Shown here: positions 49,348 to 58,043 of the stretch, piece by piece | Layout of the letters: every line of letters starts with the position of its first letter | Numbering within the stretch: position 1 is the first letter of the stretch | From: Lentisphaeria bacterium | GTDB taxonomy: Bacteria > Verrucomicrobiota > Lentisphaeria > Victivallales > Victivallaceae | Length of the DNA stretch: 64,000 nt | NCBI GenBank assembly: GCA_018265615.1 | Contig: JABLYX010000019.1 | Coordinates: 13,165 to 77,164, forward strand | Reading direction: 5' to 3' | The notes under the pieces: generated by a model | Told to the model about the DNA's origin: nothing | The model's input: the letters and a program-made list of their open reading frames with translations, nothing else | Database searches by the model: none | Made by a program: the position numbers and the translations under genes

Positions 49348-52300
49348 CTATTTTTCCATTATTTTGCAGAGTTCATAATTCTTTCTTCGCATGAACACAA
49401 AGCAGAGTCCACCTGTAATCAAAATCCCAAAAACCGATAAAATGTTTCCAACATGAGCTCCCGGAGCAGACCAGCGAACAGTAACCTCATGCTCGCCGGG
49501 AGGAACGGGGATTCCCAACAGACCATTGTTGATTCCGTAAACCTTTTCCGCCCTGCCGGAAACAGTCGCCTGCCAACCATCCTGGAAAGTTATGGGAATG
49601 CAAAGCATTCCGAACCTCCCCGAACGGTTATCCACTTTCCCCCGCCATGTCGAATGTGCATAACTGATGTTTGTCACGGGAGAAGATTTAAATGCGGCTG
49701 CTGCAGCATCAATTACCTTGTCAAAATCTTTTTGACGAATCAGAGAAAGTGACATCAACCTTGAGTTGTGATTAATACTTCTATTATTTACCATAAAACA
49801 AATCTCGGAAACAGTTTCCGACGGTAACGCCATTCGGTAAACCCTGCGTCCGGGCTCAGTCCGGAACACTCGCATATGCCCATCACAAATTGTTAAAAAT
49901 TCACAGGGGTATCTTCCGTCGTATTCAAGCTCAAGCATATGGAACCCCGATTGCGGATCTGCAATTGATACAGTTCCGGAATAAGACAATTTTCCTGAAA
50001 CATTTTGAGGTAAGGAAACTCTATTCTTTGTCGTTATGGGTGAACCGTTTCTGATGAGAGGAATACTTTCCTGAGGTAATGCTTCCTGTTTAGGGAATGA
50101 TTCAGGGAATAAGCTCGCAACAGCCGCTGCGTCAGAGCCGTCAACAAAATTAAAATGAGAAAGCCGCACACGAGAAAGCTCTTCATTCGTAAAACACTTA
50201 AGTTGATCGATGCTGATCCGATGCGTGTACAAATAGCCGAAGGGTAACTCCGTTTGCCGTGTTGATTTCCAAACCCCATTCAGGTTTTCCGGTTCCCCGT
50301 AACCAAATAATTTTGCTCCGGAATCAATGGAAATATGTGTGGAAATTCCCAGCAAAAGCTCTGTCGCGGGGTCAAGAAGAAATGAAAATTTGTTAGAATT
50401 GAAAACATCAACGGCTTCCGGCGCATATTTTTTTATCGTCGCGGGAAAAAGTGAATTATATGTGCTGACCCCCGAATAATTGTAAATCAACGGCCAGCCG
50501 TAGTGTTGAATCTTATCCCTCGAAGGCAAAAACAAGATCCTGCCGTCCGCACTCGATTCATCTACCACAGGTTTGACTTTGTGATAGATATCCCCTTGAA
50601 AAGCTCGAAAATTAAAAAAAGTCTTCTGCAAAGGGTGTCGTTGATTAATGGTCGGATTGTGCACTAAAAAAAGTTCGATTGCAACAACGCCCATCAATAA
50701 AAACGGTAAAAAACGGCAAATTCGACTTGCGGCCAGCCAGGAGAAAAATAAAAGATATATTCCAGACAAAATGGTAACATAAAGCAATACAGAAGAGCAT
50801 ACAGAAAAATATGCATATAATATAACCAAAACAAAAAACAAAAACATTAATGCAAATACATTAACTTGCCGATTTCTTTTCGGTTCCTTTATGTAATCTT
50901 CCAGAAAATTTACAATAATGACAATAGAAGAAAAAACAAAAATAAATGTCCAGCGATAAGCAAAGACATGTCGAAAGAAAAGCACAGCCAGTGGCAGAAC
51001 CATCATACCGGCAATGAACCAATATCGCCATTGGGGCCGAATGAAAAGATAATAGGCTGCGGCCCAAAAAACCAAAAGGCTGCTTGCCAAAACGGTCGCT
51101 TCATAATAATTATGTTGCACAAAATGAGATAAGACGCCAAAGTAATTGTTCGATATAAGCCGCCCCAGATAAATCATTACATCTTCAAAAGATGTGACTG
51201 CAAGAAAATTAGCTGCAGCCTTGGCGCCAACATCACTACGTCCCGATTTGCCGAAAAGCACCAGCCACGGTACGCTGATCCAGGCACTGATCATAAATCC
51301 AAGCATTCCGTTCAGAAACAATTGCAACTCATCCGTCAACCATTTTTTCAAGCGAAATCCGCGGAGTAACGAACGCGCCAGAAGATAAAATGCGGAAAAT
51401 ATTCCAATCATACTGAAGAAGTAAACAGAAAACATGCTCAATAACGCATAATTGAGCACACAGAAGAAAAAACTTTTCCTTTTATCAGATAATAGGAGTT
51501 CCAGCAAATACATGTTGATTGTAAAGAAAACCATCGCAGTCAAAAACTGGTAATGCTGCCCCCATAAAACATTGTAACTGGAAAAAGTCCACAGCATCAC
51601 CCCAATCCAAATAAAATAAGGATTACGGGCAATACGTTTAAAATAAAGCCAGGAGAAACATGCAATAACCAGATATTTCACCAATGCAATCCAAATCATA
51701 GCCTCCATAAACCGGTCAAGAGGCACAAAGAACAGAAGCAGTGAAAAGGGGTCCAGCAACTGCATCGTCAAAGTTACTGCTGAAACCCCTAAGCCCATTT
51801 GCCACAGCATCATTTGAAATGAGCCGCTTTTTAAATTCTCAATCAGGAATCGATAATATGGCAGATAACTTCGGATTGTATCGGATCCGATATCCTGAAA
51901 GCAGTAATAATACGGTCCCCAAATGTAATTCCGATAAAGCAGAAAGAAAATAATCAAGACGGATAGAATGATTCCATGAAAGGGATGGCGGGAAAAATAG
52001 TCCTCACTCTTTTTCAAAGCCCATTTCCCGGCAGAAAATATCTCTTCCAACCATCGTCCGACACAGATCGACAGCAGTAAAATCACAAACTCCGCCAGAG
52101 AGACCAGCAAAAGATTGATCCACAATATTGATTCGCACGGATACTGCTGAAAAAATTTCGAATTTGAAACCAGATAACAATCATTTCCGGAGGAACTCCA
52201 TTCACTTCCACGAGCAGTTTGCTTCCAATCCGCAACATGATTCCGACTGACAAAAACATCGGAAATTTTTTCACCGGAAATAAAATATGAAAAAATGAAA

Positions 52301-52665
52301 TTACGCTGGATGCGAATCGCACGAAGAGAAAATTGTTCTCCACTCCGGCTTCCGAAGTCAAACCGGAGCCGACGATATTCAACACTGGCGGGCAAACGGA
52401 AATGAAGAGCAGCAAATCTTCCGGGCGAATTGTACTCTTTCGTTTCACTCGCCTTTTGAGAATAAGTATCGGGAGAAAAAAAGGGATCGAGATAAAAAAC
52501 CTGGACAGCAGTGTCTCTCGTGGAAGACATCTCTACAAACACATCTGTTTTCAGGATGAACTGCAAAAGAATCGCATTTAAAACAACGAAGCAGAGAATG
52601 CCGATGCCAACACCCTTCGCATGCAATAGCCGCGATACAATACTCGGAGTAAACGCTTTTGCCAT
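49348..52665 (-). CDS. YfhO-like GT-C membrane glycosyltransferase
   Basis: Very large membrane protein of 1105 residues. The N-terminal half has one helix, an extracytoplasmic beta domain (about 40-185) and then 12-14 further helices; after about 700 comes a long soluble domain and a final helix at about 1075-1095. The segment WGPYYYCFQDIGSDTIRSYLPYYRFL near residue 255 carries the acidic residue expected in a GT-C active site, and FSSYNVLWGQHYQFLTAMVFF is typical of YfhO. YfhO proteins transfer sugars from polyprenyl phosphate outside the membrane. The gene is clearly more AT-rich than the rest of the window, suggesting recent transfer. It is first in the nine-gene locus. Confidence 0.82.
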   Translation of the reverse strand: MAKAFTPSIVSRLLHAKGVGIGILCFVVLNAILLQFILKTDVFVEMSSTRDTAVQVFYLDPFFSPDTYSQKASETKEYNSPGRFAALHFRLPASVEYRRLRFDFGSRSGEQFSLRAIRIQRNFIFSYFISGEKISDVFVSRNHVADWKQTARGSEWSSSGNDCYLVSNSKFFQQYPCESILWINLLLVSLAEFVILLLSICVGRWLEEIFSAGKWALKKSEDYFSRHPFHGIILSVLIIFFLLYRNYIWGPYYYCFQDIGSDTIRSYLPYYRFLIENLKSGSFQMMLWQMGLGVSAVTLTMQLLDPFSLLLFFVPLDRFMEAMIWIALVKYLVIACFSWLYFKRIARNPYFIWIGVMLWTFSSYNVLWGQHYQFLTAMVFFTINMYLLELLLSDKRKSFFFCVLNYALLSMFSVYFFSMIGIFSAFYLLARSLLRGFRLKKWLTDELQLFLNGMLGFMISAWISVPWLVLFGKSGRSDVGAKAAANFLAVTSFEDVMIYLGRLISNNYFGVLSHFVQHNYYEATVLASSLLVFWAAAYYLFIRPQWRYWFIAGMMVLPLAVLFFRHVFAYRWTFIFVFSSIVIIVNFLEDYIKEPKRNRQVNVFALMFLFFVLVILYAYFSVCSSVLLYVTILSGIYLLFFSWLAASRICRFLPFLLMGVVAIELFLVHNPTINQRHPLQKTFFNFRAFQGDIYHKVKPVVDESSADGRILFLPSRDKIQHYGWPLIYNYSGVSTYNSLFPATIKKYAPEAVDVFNSNKFSFLLDPATELLLGISTHISIDSGAKLFGYGEPENLNGVWKSTRQTELPFGYLYTHRISIDQLKCFTNEELSRVRLSHFNFVDGSDAAAVASLFPESFPKQEALPQESIPLIRNGSPITTKNRVSLPQNVSGKLSYSGTVSIADPQSGFHMLELEYDGRYPCEFLTICDGHMRVFRTEPGRRVYRMALPSETVSEICFMVNNRSINHNSRLMSLSLIRQKDFDKVIDAAAAAFKSSPVTNISYAHSTWRGKVDNRSGRFGMLCIPITFQDGWQATVSGRAEKVYGINNGLLGIPVPPGEHEVTVRWSAPGAHVGNILSVFGILITGGLCFVFMRRKNYELCKIMEK

Positions 52666-53019
52666 AATTATTCGAACCAGTCATTCACTCCGGCTGTTCA
52701 AGTTCTTTCAATTGCTCTATTGACGACGAGATCCGACATCACACTTTCCGCAGAATGTAATATACTTCATAAAATAAGTTTTACAACTTCAGCAATCCAT
52801 TTTGTCCGTTAAACGGCAAAGAATGCCGATGAGTTTCCCGAATCAAATATACCGTCAGCGCTGAAGTCGGTGCGGAAAGCGCAACAGCAGCAATTCCATC
52901 AACCCAAGCCGCCAGACCGGAAGCGGAAAAATTGTGGAAGAAGCATTGCTTTTTTATAATCCTCTAATTATGGATTGTCATCCATATTGATTTCCCTGCA
53001 AAAGCCACTATATTGAATC
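52666..53019. other. AT-rich intergenic region, divergent promoters
   Basis: 354 bases between the YfhO gene and the BtuF-like gene. No supported gene is found on either strand. The right end holds the promoter and palindrome described at 52969-53014. The rest contains mixed sequence, including a stretch from about 52850 to 52930 of higher GC; no terminator, tRNA or repeat was recognised. Confidence 0.6.
52969..53014 (+). promoter_or_regulatory. Promoter and palindrome before the BtuF-like gene
   Basis: TTGATT (52987-52992), 16 bases, TATATT (53009-53014). A perfect 7-base inverted repeat TATGGAT-TGTC-ATCCATA (52969-52986) directly abuts the -35 box, a place where an activator or repressor could bind. 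The -10 box ends only five bases before the ATG at 53020, so the message would have almost no leader. Confidence 0.6.
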
Positions 53020-53850
53020 ATGGGACAAATGATAAAACTATTGTTTTGGATTGCCATGTTCGCCGCGCTTTTTCCGGCAGCTGCCGAGAGGGTGGTTTCT
53101 CTCAGCCCCAATCTGACCGAAACCATCGTCCGTCTCGGCGCGGAAGAACAGCTGGCCGGGCGCTCGGAATTCTGCGATTATCCGGAGAGCGTGAAGAAGG
53201 TCCCGGTTGCCGGGCGGTTCGGCGTTCCCGCGCTCGAGCCGCTGCTCGCGGTGCGGCCGACGCTGGTCGTTTCGGAAACGCTGCGCGACCGTAATGCGGC
53301 GGAACGGCTCCGGGAGCTCGGCATCCGCTGCGAGGAGTTTCCCGCCCGGAGTTTCGAAGACTATTTCACAAACCTCGAACGGCTCGGAAAACTGCTGGAA
53401 AAAGAAGAGGAATCCCGCCGGGAGATCGAACACGGGCGCGCGCTCATCGCGCGATGGGAGGCGGCAAACAGCGCCGTCCCGGCGGCAAAGCGGCCGGCGG
53501 TGCTCGTCGTCATCGGAACCTCCCCGGTCATCACGGCGGGGAAGCAGAGCTTCCTCACCCGGCTGCTGGAACTCGCCGGGGGCCGCAACCCCGCCGCCGG
53601 GGTTGACCGGAACTATTTCAGCTGTTCGTTCGAACAGATCCTGCTCTGGCGGCCGGAGGTGATCCTCGCGCCCGGCCTGCCGGCGGAACAGTTCCGCGAA
53701 CTCGAAAAAACTCCGGGGTGGTCGTCACTTCCAGCGGTGAAAAACAAGCGTGTCATCACCGGCTTCGACGCGGATCTGCTCTACCGGCTCGGACCGCGCA
53801 GCTTCGACGGAGTCGAAAAGCTGCGCACGCTTCTCAGACCTCAAGAGTGA
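53020..53850 (+). CDS. BtuF-like periplasmic binding protein (helical-backbone)
   Basis: Exported binding protein of 276 residues with a signal peptide (to about residue 22, PAAAERV). The two-lobed fold of vitamin B12/iron-chelate receptors is seen in RVVSLSPNLTETIVRLGAEEQLAGRSEFCDYP, LEPLLAVRPTLVVSE and FEQILLWRPEVILAPG. It probably binds a cobamide or iron chelate. No permease or ATPase gene is adjacent, so it is an orphan component. ATG 53029 (fourth codon) is an alternative start; neither has a normal ribosome-binding site. The 3' end overlaps the convergent hydrolase by 17 bases. Confidence 0.86.
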   Translation: MGQMIKLLFWIAMFAALFPAAAERVVSLSPNLTETIVRLGAEEQLAGRSEFCDYPESVKKVPVAGRFGVPALEPLLAVRPTLVVSETLRDRNAAERLRELGIRCEEFPARSFEDYFTNLERLGKLLEKEEESRREIEHGRALIARWEAANSAVPAAKRPAVLVVIGTSPVITAGKQSFLTRLLELAGGRNPAAGVDRNYFSCSFEQILLWRPEVILAPGLPAEQFRELEKTPGWSSLPAVKNKRVITGFDADLLYRLGPRSFDGVEKLRTLLRPQE

Positions 53851-54670
53851 AGCCGTCGCAGGCGACTTCGATTCCGTGCGGGGTAAAGAATTTCACAAGG
53901 TCGTCGTGGTTCGCGCCGCAATTGTGCGTAAAGTGATTCACGACAGCCGGAGCATCCGGCGCAAGGCAGCCCATCTCGACGAGCCTCTTCCGGAATGCGA
54001 CGCTGGTGTTCGCCCCCATGTGCCCGTCGCGCCAGTCCGCCCCCTTCAGCCCGCCCGTGCTTTCGATCACGGCCGCATCGAGCTTCACGCCCTCGAGCAG
54101 CTTCCAGGACTCCTCGGAGAGCCAGCCGGTATCGTTCGCGACGAAGATGCTCTTCCCGCCGCGCGTGAACACATAGACCAGGGGATCGGAATGCCGGTCA
54201 TGGTTCGCACGGAGCGGCAGCAGCTCGAGATCGCCGTCCTTCAGCCGCTCGCCGGAACGCGCATGGACCGGCCGGATGAAGAGCTCGGCAAGGTCGCTGA
54301 CCGCTCCGCCTTTCGCCGCATGTTCAATGATCGTGCTGAAAATCCGGCGGTCGCCGATCACGGTCAGCGGCTTCGTCACCTGCGAAAAGTACGGGGAGCG
54401 CCGCCAGTAGACATCCGCCGGATTCAGGTGGTCGCTGTGCGAATGGGTGAAGACGATCCGGTCGATCGCCGTGAGGTCAATCCCGAATGCGATGCTCTGC
54501 CAGTAAGCGTCCGGACCGAAATCGATCAGCGTGTCGCCGTCGAGCAGATAGCTGCAGCGCCGCCGGATCTCCTTTCCGCCGAGCGTCTTCGCTTTCCTGC
54601 AAACCTCGCACTCACACCACAGCGCCGGAATCCCCTCCGCCGCCGCCGTCCCCAGAAACGTCAGTTTCAT
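53834..54670 (-). CDS. MBL-fold metallo-hydrolase (PhnP-like)
   Basis: Protein of 278 residues with a beta-lactamase fold. The motif HSHSDHLNPAD gives the first metal ligands, and later ligands lie in ANDTGW and NHFTHNCGANHDD. The N-terminal LTFLGTAAAEGIPALWCECEVCRKA, with three cysteines that may bind a structural zinc, matches the PhnP/cyclic-phosphodiesterase subgroup. It probably cleaves a small phosphodiester; the substrate is unknown as there are no phosphonate genes nearby. It overlaps the end of the BtuF-like gene by 17 bases. Confidence 0.88.
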   Translation of the reverse strand: MKLTFLGTAAAEGIPALWCECEVCRKAKTLGGKEIRRRCSYLLDGDTLIDFGPDAYWQSIAFGIDLTAIDRIVFTHSHSDHLNPADVYWRRSPYFSQVTKPLTVIGDRRIFSTIIEHAAKGGAVSDLAELFIRPVHARSGERLKDGDLELLPLRANHDRHSDPLVYVFTRGGKSIFVANDTGWLSEESWKLLEGVKLDAAVIESTGGLKGADWRDGHMGANTSVAFRKRLVEMGCLAPDAPAVVNHFTHNCGANHDDLVKFFTPHGIEVACDGFTLEV

Positions 54671-54759
54671 CGAACCATGCTCCCGATTTCAGTTGGTTGT
54701 TCCTGCAATGTAGCCCAACTCCACATCGAAATCAAGCCCGGAACTCACGTTTTTCTCAT

Positions 54760-54788
54760 TTGCATTCCGGCGGCGGCGACCGTATATT
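54760..54788 (+). promoter_or_regulatory. Promoter of the pyrophosphatase-trmO operon
   Basis: TTGCAT (54760-54765), 17 bases, TATATT (54783-54788), with an AGGAG ribosome-binding site at 54797-54801 before the ATG at 54809. The TTGCATTCCGG start of this box recurs before the M32 peptidase gene. Confidence 0.65.
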
Positions 54789-54808
54789 ACCTGAACAGGA
54801 GAAAATGA

Positions 54809-56488
54809 ATGAAACCAAGTGAAGAACCGAAATGCATTTTCGTCTCCGGGCACCGGAACCCGGACATCGACAGCATCGCCGGGGCTTATGCGCTCGCCGA
54901 ACTGCGCCGCCGTCAGAGCAGCATCCCGGTCACCGCGCTCTGCCCCGGCATCCTTCCGGACCGTGCGGCATATCTCTTCAAACGCTTCCGGCAGAAGCCG
55001 CCCGCGAGCCGCAACGACATCTATCTCCGGATCCGCGACATCCTCGAACCCTGTACCGTCGTCGAAGCCGGAACCACGCTGTTCGAAGCCGTCAACCTGC
55101 TGCGCGACTCCGGCATGCTGCGGCTGCCCGTCGTCGGGCATGACGGCAGGTTCCTCGGCATGCTGAGCTCGCTCTCGCTGCTCTCGCAGCTGCTGAACAT
55201 CGGCAGCTCCGACGGCAGCGACCTCGCCGGGCGGCGCATCCACAGCTCGATCGATCTGATCCGCGGCGTGCTTGAAGCGGAGGTGCTGACCGGCGCCGAC
55301 ACCGCGGACGAACAGGATTTCGACGTCTATGTCGCCGCAATGGGGCTCGACAGCTTCGAGGAGCACATTCCTGCGGGCAACCGCAACCTCGCGCTCATCG
55401 TCGGCGACCGCCCCGAGATCCACCTGCGCGCGCTGCACCGCGAGCTGCGGCTGCTGATCGTGACCGGCAACCGTCCGGTCGACCCGCTGATCCTCAAGGA
55501 GGCCGCCGCGCACCGGGTTTCGATCCTGAAAACCGGCCTCGACTCGGCCACCGTCATCCGCCGGCTGAAGTTCAGCACACCGGTCGAATTCACGCAGTTC
55601 CCGGACAACGACCTCACGCTCTCGCCGGACGACCGGCTGCGCGACCTGCGAAGCCGCATCCTCGCGTCTCCCGCCGACATCCTGCCGGTGCTCGACGCGC
55701 AGGGGCGCCTGGCCGGCGTCGTATTGAAGAAACAGCTCTCGGAGCAGCCGCCGTACCGCATGATTCTCGTCGACCACAACGAGCCGGAGCAGAGCCTCCC
55801 CGGCGTCGAGGAGATTCCGGTCGTCGAAGTCGTCGATCACCACCGCATCGGAATGATGCCGACCGCCGCGCCGATCCGCTTCACCGCGGACACCGTCGGC
55901 AGCAGCTGCACACTGATCGCGATGATGTACCGCAGCTGCGGCGAAAGCCTCACGCCGGAGCTGGCCGGGCTGCTGCTCGGGGGGATCGTCTCGGATACGC
56001 TGCTCCTCAGGTCCCCGACCACCGCGCCGCTCGACCGGCGCATGTGCGAGTGGCTCGAAAAGCTCTCCGGCGTCACCGGCGAAGAGCTCATGACCGAGCT
56101 CATGCAGATCGACTCCCCGCTCGCGGTCAAACCGGCCGGGGAGGTAATCGGCGGCGATTGCAAGACCTACACCGACGGCGACTACAAATTCGCGCTGTCG
56201 CAGGTGGAGGAGACGAATCTCGAGCTGCTGCACCAGCGCCGCGACGAACTCGCGGAAGAGATCCGCCGCCGCATCGAAGAGGAGAAGCTCGACTTCTTCG
56301 GGCTGCTCGTGACCGACGCGGTCCGCGAGAATTCCGAGCTGCTCGCGCTCGGCAGCGGCGACATCGTGCGCAGCCTGCCCTATGCGCCGGCCGGACCGGA
56401 CCTCTTCGCGCTGCCCGGAGTGCTCTCGCGCAAAAAGCAGCTGCTGCCGCAGATGCTCGCGATCACGGCGGCGCTCCGCCAGGAGTGA
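54809..56488 (+). CDS. ppaC: Family II inorganic pyrophosphatase with CBS and DRTGG domains
   Basis: Manganese/cobalt-dependent pyrophosphatase of 559 residues; simple family II enzymes are about 310. The N-terminal DHH part has SGHRNPDIDSIAGAYALAEL. An insert of about 240 residues holds two CBS repeats (CTVVEAGTTLFEAVNLLRDSGMLRLPVVGHDGRFLG; LTLSPDDRLRDLRSRILASPADILPVLDAQGRLAGVV) separated by a DRTGG-like domain. The catalytic DHH part resumes at LVDHNEPEQS and VVDHHRIG, and the DHHA2 domain closes. Such CBS-PPases are inhibited or activated by adenine nucleotides, including diadenosine polyphosphates. It is co-transcribed with trmO, 5 bases on. Confidence 0.95.
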   Translation: MKPSEEPKCIFVSGHRNPDIDSIAGAYALAELRRRQSSIPVTALCPGILPDRAAYLFKRFRQKPPASRNDIYLRIRDILEPCTVVEAGTTLFEAVNLLRDSGMLRLPVVGHDGRFLGMLSSLSLLSQLLNIGSSDGSDLAGRRIHSSIDLIRGVLEAEVLTGADTADEQDFDVYVAAMGLDSFEEHIPAGNRNLALIVGDRPEIHLRALHRELRLLIVTGNRPVDPLILKEAAAHRVSILKTGLDSATVIRRLKFSTPVEFTQFPDNDLTLSPDDRLRDLRSRILASPADILPVLDAQGRLAGVVLKKQLSEQPPYRMILVDHNEPEQSLPGVEEIPVVEVVDHHRIGMMPTAAPIRFTADTVGSSCTLIAMMYRSCGESLTPELAGLLLGGIVSDTLLLRSPTTAPLDRRMCEWLEKLSGVTGEELMTELMQIDSPLAVKPAGEVIGGDCKTYTDGDYKFALSQVEETNLELLHQRRDELAEEIRRRIEEEKLDFFGLLVTDAVRENSELLALGSGDIVRSLPYAPAGPDLFALPGVLSRKKQLLPQMLAITAALRQE

Positions 56489-56493
56489 TCCGG

Positions 56494-57273
56494 ATGGCGT
56501 TCACGTTCGAACCGGTCGGCTTTGTGAAGTCCGGCGGCGGGAATTATCCGCAGGAGGCGCCGCGCCAGGCCGTATTCGCCCGGAACGAGGGCGTCATCGA
56601 GCTCCTGCCGGGCCGCTGTTTCGAACAGGCGCTCGAGGACCTCGCGGGATTCGAGCGTATCTGGCTCGTCTTCGTCTTCGACCGGAACAGCCGCTGGAAG
56701 CCGAAGGTGCTCCCGCCGGACGGCAGCAGCCGCAAGCGCGGGCTCTTCGCGACCCGTTCGCCGCACCGCCCGAATCCGATCGGAATCTCGGCGGTCGAGC
56801 TGGCCGGAGTCGAAGGCAGGAGGCTCTTCATCCGCAATTTCGACCTGCTCGACGGCACGCCGATCCTCGATATCAAGCCGTACGTTCCGGCAGCGGACGC
56901 ATTCCCCCTGGCGAAAGCCGGGTGGCGCGAAGAAGCGGGCCAGACCGTGCGCGCCGTCACCCTTTCCCCGGAAGCGGCGGCGGCGGCGGCATGGATTCTC
57001 GCCCGCGGCGGGCCGGATCTGGAAAACACCGCGCGCGTCCAGCTCGGCACCCGGGAGCCGGACGCCAGGCGCCAGCGCCTCGAACAGCTCCCGCAGCCGG
57101 GCCGCCGTCTCCTTGCGTTCCGCACCTGGCGCTTCGAATTCGAAGAAAAGGATGAGGCGGTGCATATCCATGCCATCATCTCCGGCTACACGGAGCCTGA
57201 GCTCGCGCCGGACGCGCCGGATCCATACGCCGACAAAGAGCTGCACCGGGCTTTCCGGCTGCGGTTCCCATAA
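56494..57273 (+). CDS. trmO: tRNA (N6-threonylcarbamoyladenosine37-N6)-methyltransferase
   Basis: SAM-dependent methyltransferase of 259 residues with the single beta-barrel of the TrmO/TsaA/YaeB family. Core segments are FERIWLVFVFDRN, the SAM-binding RGLFATRSPHRPNPIGISAVEL, and DLLDGTPILDIKPYVPAADAF. The C-terminal domain (from about 150) is the longer E. coli-type extension. It methylates t6A37 in some tRNAs and fine-tunes decoding. The ATG at 56494 follows AGGAG at the end of the pyrophosphatase gene. Confidence 0.93.
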   Translation: MAFTFEPVGFVKSGGGNYPQEAPRQAVFARNEGVIELLPGRCFEQALEDLAGFERIWLVFVFDRNSRWKPKVLPPDGSSRKRGLFATRSPHRPNPIGISAVELAGVEGRRLFIRNFDLLDGTPILDIKPYVPAADAFPLAKAGWREEAGQTVRAVTLSPEAAAAAAWILARGGPDLENTARVQLGTREPDARRQRLEQLPQPGRRLLAFRTWRFEFEEKDEAVHIHAIISGYTEPELAPDAPDPYADKELHRAFRLRFP

Positions 57274-57306
57274 AAAACGCCCCGCGAAGCAGACGCTCGG
57301 CGAGGC
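57272..57306 (-). terminator. Terminator of rubrerythrin gene
   Basis: On the reverse strand a hairpin with stems GCCTCGCCGAGC and GCTTCGCGGGGC (two mismatches, about 57279-57306) is followed by a T-run (57272-57277 are A on the given strand). It lies between the convergent trmO and rubrerythrin genes. Confidence 0.7.
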
Positions 57307-57330
57307 ATTTACGTTCAAAAAGCGGAAAGC

Positions 57331-57906
57331 TTACCAGTTCTCGGCGAGAACCTCGAAGTGAGCCTGCGGATGCGCGCAGGCCGGGCAGACGTTCGGAGCC
57401 TCGAAGCCGACATGCAGATAACCGCAGTTCAGGCAGCGCCAGACGATCTCCTTCGGTTTCTTGAAGACGGTCGAGTTCTTCACATTCTCAAGAAGCGCGC
57501 GGTAACGGCGCTCATGCTGCTTCTCCGCGACGCAGACATGGTCCCACACCGCCGCGATCTCGGGGAAGCCCTCTTTGCGGGCGACTTCCGCGAACGCGGG
57601 ATAGAGGTTGTGCCACTCGTCATATTCGCCGCCGGCGGCTTCGGTCAGGTTCGTCGCCGTGTCGGAGATGATTCCGGCCGGGAAGCTCGCGGTGATTTCG
57701 AGTTCTCCGCCCTCGAGGAACTTGAAGAAGCGCTTCGCGTGCTCCTTCTCCTGGTTCGCGGTCTCTTCGAAGATATTCGCAATCTGGACGAAGCCCTCCT
57801 TGCGGGCGACGCCGGCGAAATAGGTGTAGCGGTTCCGCGCCTGGGATTCCCCGGAAAAGGACTTCAGAAGATTCTTTTCGGTTTCAGTGCCTTTGACGGA
57901 TTTCAT
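57331..57906 (-). CDS. rbr: Rubrerythrin
   Basis: Non-haem di-iron peroxidase of 191 residues that removes hydrogen peroxide in anaerobes using electrons from rubredoxin. The four-helix domain has the ligand motifs LLKSFSGESQARNRYTYFA, EETANQEKEHAKRFF, FAEVARKEGFPEIAAVW and VAEKQHERRY. The C-terminal rubredoxin-like FeS4 site has CLNCGY and CPACAHP. The start at 57906 has a GGAGG ribosome-binding site; in-frame codons upstream are not conserved. It has its own promoter and terminator. Confidence 0.97.
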   Translation of the reverse strand: MKSVKGTETEKNLLKSFSGESQARNRYTYFAGVARKEGFVQIANIFEETANQEKEHAKRFFKFLEGGELEITASFPAGIISDTATNLTEAAGGEYDEWHNLYPAFAEVARKEGFPEIAAVWDHVCVAEKQHERRYRALLENVKNSTVFKKPKEIVWRCLNCGYLHVGFEAPNVCPACAHPQAHFEVLAENW

Positions 57907-57968
57907 AATGCATTTTCCTCCATATTGGTGTGCAATCTCATCACCGTGCGGGTCACGGTGCTCCAGCA

Positions 57969-58003
57969 TGCTATACAGTAGCAGGCCTTTCGGAAAAAGT
58001 CAA
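57969..58003 (-). promoter_or_regulatory. Rubrerythrin promoter with small palindrome
   Basis: On the reverse strand TTGACT (57998-58003), 17 bases, TACTGT (57975-57980). The -10 box is covered by the inverted repeat TGCTA-TACAG-TAGCA (57969-57983), a possible site for a peroxide-type regulator. Confidence 0.5.
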
Positions 58004-58043
58004 GCCAACCGCCCCCGAAACTCCGGACGAATGGCGGCATTCC

